Source: Lachnospiraceae bacterium UBA3866 (GTDB lineage: Bacteria; Bacillota; Clostridia; Lachnospirales; Lachnospiraceae). Taken from it: a stretch of DNA of 18,591 bases. The notes under the pieces were generated by a model. It was given only the letters and a program-made list of their open reading frames with translations, made no database searches and was not told the origin of the DNA. The DNA is taken from NCBI GenBank assembly GCA_002392345.1, contig DGGU01000051.1:1-18591 (forward strand), in the 5' to 3' direction. The position numbers and the translations under genes were made by a program. This document shows positions 15,799 to 18,591 of this stretch, piece after piece (position 1 is the stretch's first letter; each line of letters begins with the position of its first letter).

Positions 15799-16263
15799 TT
15801 ATTTTGCTTTCTTTGTGTGTGGTCTTATCTTCGCAACTTCTGTATTGAAATTCTCTACTTCTTTAAACTCTCTATAAACCGATGCAAATCTTATATACGC
15901 AACATCATCGATTTTCTTAAGCTTCTTTAATACAATTTCACCGATCTCGATGCTTTGTATCTCACTTTTATCCTTAAGCAATACTTCTTTCTCAACTTCA
16001 TCAACTATCTTCTCGATAGTCTTAGACGAAATTGGTCTTTTTACACAAGAGTTGAGTATACCTTTCCTTATCTTTTCTCTATCAAACGGTTGTCTTGTAG
16101 AATCCTTCTTTATGACAAGTATAGGTGATGTCTCTATCTTTTCATAAGTAGTAAAACGTTTTTTGCATTTTAAACACTCTCTCCGTCTTCTTATAGAGAA
16201 ATCCTCATTTCTTCTTGAATCTATAACCTTAGTATCCTCTGTCCCGCAAAATGGACATTTCAT
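15799..16263 (-). CDS. nrdR: Transcriptional repressor NrdR
   Basis: Zn-ribbon/ATP-cone repressor that senses ATP/dATP and controls ribonucleotide reductase genes. MKCPFCG and CLKCKKRF provide the two CxxC pairs of the zinc ribbon, with the signature KVIDSRR between. The ATP-cone follows (ILVIKKDSTRQPFDREKIRKG and DVAYIRFASVYREF). The 154-residue length is standard. The frame extends to a TTG at 16281, but that codon lies in the ribosome-site region; GGAGGT eight bases before ATG 16263 fixes the start. A candidate promoter overlaps the end of rdgB. No nrd structural gene is in view. Confidence 0.97.
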   Translation of the reverse strand: MKCPFCGTEDTKVIDSRRNEDFSIRRRRECLKCKKRFTTYEKIETSPILVIKKDSTRQPFDREKIRKGILNSCVKRPISSKTIEKIVDEVEKEVLLKDKSEIQSIEIGEIVLKKLKKIDDVAYIRFASVYREFKEVENFNTEVAKIRPHTKKAK

Positions 16264-16300
16264 AAAAATGAACCTCCGCAAGATTTGAACTCAAAATAAT

Positions 16301-16329
16301 ATTGTACTATATCTTGTGGTTTTTTTCAA
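16301..16329 (-). promoter_or_regulatory. Candidate nrdR promoter in the 3' end of rdgB
   Basis: On the minus strand, TTGAAA (16324-16329), a 17-bp spacer and TACAAT (16301-16306) predict a start near 16294 and a leader of about 30 bases before nrdR. The spacing is ideal and only one -10 base departs from consensus. Confidence 0.5.
16304..16319 (-). promoter_or_regulatory. Possible single NrdR box in the nrdR promoter spacer
   Basis: CCACAAGATATAGTAC matches about 12 of 16 positions of the NrdR box consensus as I remember it (ACAC-W-ATATWTWGTGT type). It lies between the -35 and -10 boxes, where binding would block transcription. NrdR boxes normally occur in pairs, and I find no second copy about 31 bp away, so this may be chance. 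Confidence 0.25.
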
Positions 16330-16972
16330 GATAAGCGACAAACGATGCCATCGCCTTCGCCCTATGACTAATTCTATTTTTAGTCTCGCTCCCAAGCTTC
16401 GCATATGTTTTTGAGAAGTCCGCTAAGCTTTCCATATATTCTTTCACTACAAATATAGGGTCATAGCCAAAGCCCTCCTCTCCTTCAAGGGTTTTAGCAA
16501 TATAGCCGTCAACTTTACCTATAAAATGTAGAGGCTCTGGCATATCGATAAGATCTTTATCTAATCTAATCTCAATCACACTTACACAAGTTTCAAAATA
16601 AGCACTTCTTTTCTCATCAGATATATTTTCAAGTTCCTTGATAATTTTTTTATTTTTTTCTAACTGACTTATATCCCCCATAAACCTCGCAGAATATATT
16701 CCGGGCGCACCATCAAAATAATCTATACATAGTCCTGTGTCATCAGAGAATATGAAATCGCCTACTTTAAGTTCTCCTTTTTCTTTTAATGCAGTATAAG
16801 TGGCCTTAGATTTTATATCTGCATTTTCTTTAAATGTAGTCCCTGCCTCATCTGGATCTATGCGTATATCAAAATCATTTAGTGAATACAAAAAAATACT
16901 ATACTTGTCGCCAAGTATAGATTTCATCTCACTTAATTTGTGATTATTGTTGCTTGCAAATATTAGTCTCAT
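16307..16972 (-). CDS. rdgB: XTP/dITP diphosphatase (RdgB/HAM1 family)
   Basis: House-cleaning enzyme that hydrolyses non-canonical purine triphosphates (XTP, dITP, ITP) to monophosphates and pyrophosphate. The N-terminal FASNNNHKLSEMK is the nucleotide-binding signature. EAGTTFKENADIKS, DDTGLCIDYFDGAPGIYSAR (the catalytic metal aspartates), GEEGFGYDPIFV and RISHRAKAM follow in the expected order. At 221 residues it is slightly longer than the usual 200, partly from the loop around IRLDKDLIDMPEPLHFIG. AGGAGA lies eleven bases before the ATG, a little far. It lies between apbE and nrdR, all on one strand. Confidence 0.96.
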   Translation of the reverse strand: MRLIFASNNNHKLSEMKSILGDKYSIFLYSLNDFDIRIDPDEAGTTFKENADIKSKATYTALKEKGELKVGDFIFSDDTGLCIDYFDGAPGIYSARFMGDISQLEKNKKIIKELENISDEKRSAYFETCVSVIEIRLDKDLIDMPEPLHFIGKVDGYIAKTLEGEEGFGYDPIFVVKEYMESLADFSKTYAKLGSETKNRISHRAKAMASFVAYLEKNHKI

Positions 16973-17000
16973 ATATTATAAAGTCTCCTAATTATTCTTC

Positions 17001-18083
17001 TTAATATCTTGAAATCCTCATATCAGAATATACAAAGATAGCTTCTAGATCACCTTCATTCTTAAATGCATTCTTGCAACCATCAATTAATTTTTTAGAA
17101 TACTCTTCTCCGAGTATCATGCAAGTTGTAGATAGGTAATCGCCAAGTAGGCCATTATTAGAGACAATCGTCACAGAGTCTAGCCCATTATCAGTTGGGT
17201 AGCCAGTCTTAGGATTGATGATGTGATGATATATTCTATCATCACCCTTAACCTTAAAATATCTTTGATAGTTGCCGCTAGTTATGACAAACTTATTCTT
17301 AACTTTGACTTTCTCTATAAGTTCGCCATCTGAAAATGGTTTATATATGCCAACATTAAAAGCTCCATCTTCTCTATCTCTTAATTCACCATAACAATAT
17401 ACATTGCCGCCAAGATTTACAATTGCCGCTTCTATCTTCTTATGATTATATATATTAGATTTTATCTCATCACAAGCATAGCCTTTGACGAGAGCTCCAA
17501 AATCATATGTAGATACAGTATCAGTCAAGAATTCTATCTCTGCAACTTTATCGGTGTCAAGGAATGCATCATTATCAACATCATATTCAAAGTTTCCTGA
17601 TAGTGGCATTACTTTTGATAATTCAGAAACCGCTGGCAAGGTAGTTCTATTTTTAACATCCCAGAGATCATATAGAGCGCCTGCACTTACATCGAAATAT
17701 CCACTTGACCATTCATACATCTCTTTAGCTACGATAAAAAGATCAGCAACTTCCTTATAAGTCTCTATAATATTACCAGTTCTATGATTTATCTTATAAA
17801 CTTCGCTATCAGGGTCAGTTTTTGAAAACATCTTGTCATATCTATATAAAGTTTCTTTTATATCATCAAAATATGTCTTAGCTTCCGCTTCATCAAACTC
17901 ACCATATAAGCTTATAGTGCACTCTGTATCAAAAGCATGGAAGGTATCTTTATGTGTCCTATACTCATTTTTAGCATAATTAGTGCTACTACTAACCCTG
18001 TCCTTCACGCCGCAAGATAATAACACAATAGTTGAAACTAATAGCATTAAACTTAGTATGATTCTTTTCTTCATCTTTAGCAT
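17001..18083 (-). CDS. apbE: FAD:protein FMN transferase ApbE, lipoprotein
   Basis: Mg2+-dependent enzyme that splits FAD and links FMN to a Thr or Ser of target proteins such as RnfD and RnfG, on the outer side of the membrane. The N-terminus is a lipoprotein signal with lipobox LLSC (lipidated C24). Family segments are TFHAFDTECTISLYG, DFGALVKGYACDEI, VNLGGNVYCYG, ITSGNYQRYF, YHHIINPKTGYP and GDYLSTTCMILG, covering the FAD and Mg2+ sites. The 360-residue length is normal. ATG 18083 lies close to GAAGGG, and an in-frame ATG at 18074 (MKKRIIL) is an equally reasonable start. It starts 11 bases after the FTR-like gene. Presence of both Rnf target motifs in the window supports its role. Confidence 0.96.
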   Translation of the reverse strand: MLKMKKRIILSLMLLVSTIVLLSCGVKDRVSSSTNYAKNEYRTHKDTFHAFDTECTISLYGEFDEAEAKTYFDDIKETLYRYDKMFSKTDPDSEVYKINHRTGNIIETYKEVADLFIVAKEMYEWSSGYFDVSAGALYDLWDVKNRTTLPAVSELSKVMPLSGNFEYDVDNDAFLDTDKVAEIEFLTDTVSTYDFGALVKGYACDEIKSNIYNHKKIEAAIVNLGGNVYCYGELRDREDGAFNVGIYKPFSDGELIEKVKVKNKFVITSGNYQRYFKVKGDDRIYHHIINPKTGYPTDNGLDSVTIVSNNGLLGDYLSTTCMILGEEYSKKLIDGCKNAFKNEGDLEAIFVYSDMRISRY

Positions 18084-18094
18084 TACCCTTCTTT

Positions 18095-18292
18095 TTATTT
18101 CTCTTTATAATATAACATGCAGTGGCAATATCCCTCATAATCAGGGTCGGAGATTTGGTCTCTAAATTCCTTGCACATACACATTGTGTCCTCAGTCATC
18201 TCTAAGCGGCAAGGACAATGTCCATCTTTCTTTTTTATCCCTTCTCTTATCCTATCAACAATATCTTTATTATCATTATATCTTATCTTCAT
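18095..18292 (-). CDS. Small ferredoxin-thioredoxin-reductase catalytic-type protein
   Basis: A 65-residue protein with six cysteines in three CxC pairs: C26/C28 (HCPCR), C38/C40 (MCMCK) and C56/C58 (YCHCML). This is the hallmark of the catalytic (beta) chain of ferredoxin-thioredoxin reductase, where four cysteines hold a [4Fe-4S] cluster and the other two form the redox disulfide. The gaps here are 9 and 15 residues, against 16 and 8 in the plant/cyanobacterial form, though the total span is the same. No variable (alpha) chain is visible. AAAGGAG precedes the ATG. The gene lies between the peroxidase-like gene (18 bases) and apbE (11 bases). A role in passing ferredoxin electrons to thiols is likely but unproven. 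Confidence 0.82.
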   Translation of the reverse strand: MKIRYNDNKDIVDRIREGIKKKDGHCPCRLEMTEDTMCMCKEFRDQISDPDYEGYCHCMLYYKEK

Positions 18293-18310
18293 ACTACGCT
18301 CCTTTAATTA

Positions 18311-18591
18311 TTAATTTTGTTCTAATAAAGTTACTATACATTTTTCAACTTCAGTCATGTCATGTGTGGGTTCAAATCTTGCTACCACATTACCTTTTCT
18401 ATCTACCAAAAACTTTGTAAAATTCCATTTTATACTATCGCCCTTCTCCCAACCTGGATTCATTTTGTCAAACATTTCATTTAATTTTTTGGCCATGTCG
18501 CTATCACCAAAGCCCTTAAAACCTTGCTTAGATTTAAGATAAGTATATAAAGGCAATTCATTTTCACCATTTACATCTGATTTTTTCATTT
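18311..18591 (-). CDS. Glutathione-peroxidase-family protein, C-terminal fragment (runs off window)
   Basis: Thiol peroxidase of the GPx family; only the last 92-93 residues are visible because the gene continues beyond the window. KSDVNGENELPLYTYLK matches the family segment VNGxxxxPLYxxLK. WNFTKFLVDRKGNVVARFEP carries the Trp and Asn of the catalytic tetrad. The peroxidatic Cys (or Sec) and Gln lie upstream, outside. The stretch QGFKGFGDSDMAKKLNEMF is an insertion I recall from some bacterial members. The ATG at 18589 is probably an internal methionine. Many bacterial GPx proteins use thioredoxin instead of glutathione, which fits the FTR-like gene next door. Confidence 0.93.
   Translation of the reverse strand, partial: MKKSDVNGENELPLYTYLKSKQGFKGFGDSDMAKKLNEMFDKMNPGWEKGDSIKWNFTKFLVDRKGNVVARFEPTHDMTEVEKCIVTLLEQN

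Noticed and set aside
16973..17000. TATAAT just before rdgB as a promoter
   Set aside because: It ends only 2 bases before the ATG, so the transcript would start inside the gene, and there is an AGGAGA ribosome site upstream.

Overview
The window looks like a chromosomal segment of a low-GC, strictly anaerobic Firmicute, most likely a member of the Lachnospiraceae or a close relative. This rests on four things: a clostridial-type Rnf operon (order C-D-G-E-A-B), a type III glutamine synthetase, strong AGGAGG ribosome-binding sites before most genes, and a gene set that I recall as typical of Lachnospiraceae (DUF5717, DUF5716, DUF4364). These family names come from memory, because no database search was possible. 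I see no mobile element, tRNA, rRNA or CRISPR array. No gap between genes exceeds about 125 bases.

Region 1 (1-6384, minus strand) is a tightly packed four-gene operon. In transcription order it holds a 927-residue DUF5717-like protein, a degenerate Hsp70/actin-like protein (DUF5716-like), a small TPR-like protein, and the 5' part of valS, which runs off the window. The first three genes overlap by 1-4 bases and look like one functional unit of unknown role. Region 2 (6460-7466, plus strand) is a small divergent island with a winged-helix DUF4364-like gene and an unrecognised 121-residue gene, ending in a bidirectional terminator. The 75-bp gap between regions 1 and 2 carries two back-to-back consensus promoters. 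Each places its predicted transcription start on or next to the ATG, so both first genes are predicted to have leaderless mRNAs.

Region 3 (7508-14623, minus) holds glnN and the complete rnfCDGEAB operon, encoding the membrane ferredoxin:NAD+ oxidoreductase. Region 4 (14668-18591, minus) runs from a truncated glutathione-peroxidase-like gene through a mini ferredoxin-thioredoxin-reductase-like protein, ApbE, RdgB, NrdR and a degenerate shikimate-kinase-like protein to EF-P.

Several genes connect through redox chemistry. ApbE is the enzyme that attaches FMN covalently to RnfD and RnfG, and both target motifs are visible. Rnf exchanges electrons between ferredoxin and NAD+. The FTR-like protein could pass ferredoxin electrons to thiols that reduce the peroxidase. 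Hairpins resembling intrinsic terminators sit directly before the ribosome-binding sites of rnfC and glnN, leaving almost no room for a separate promoter.
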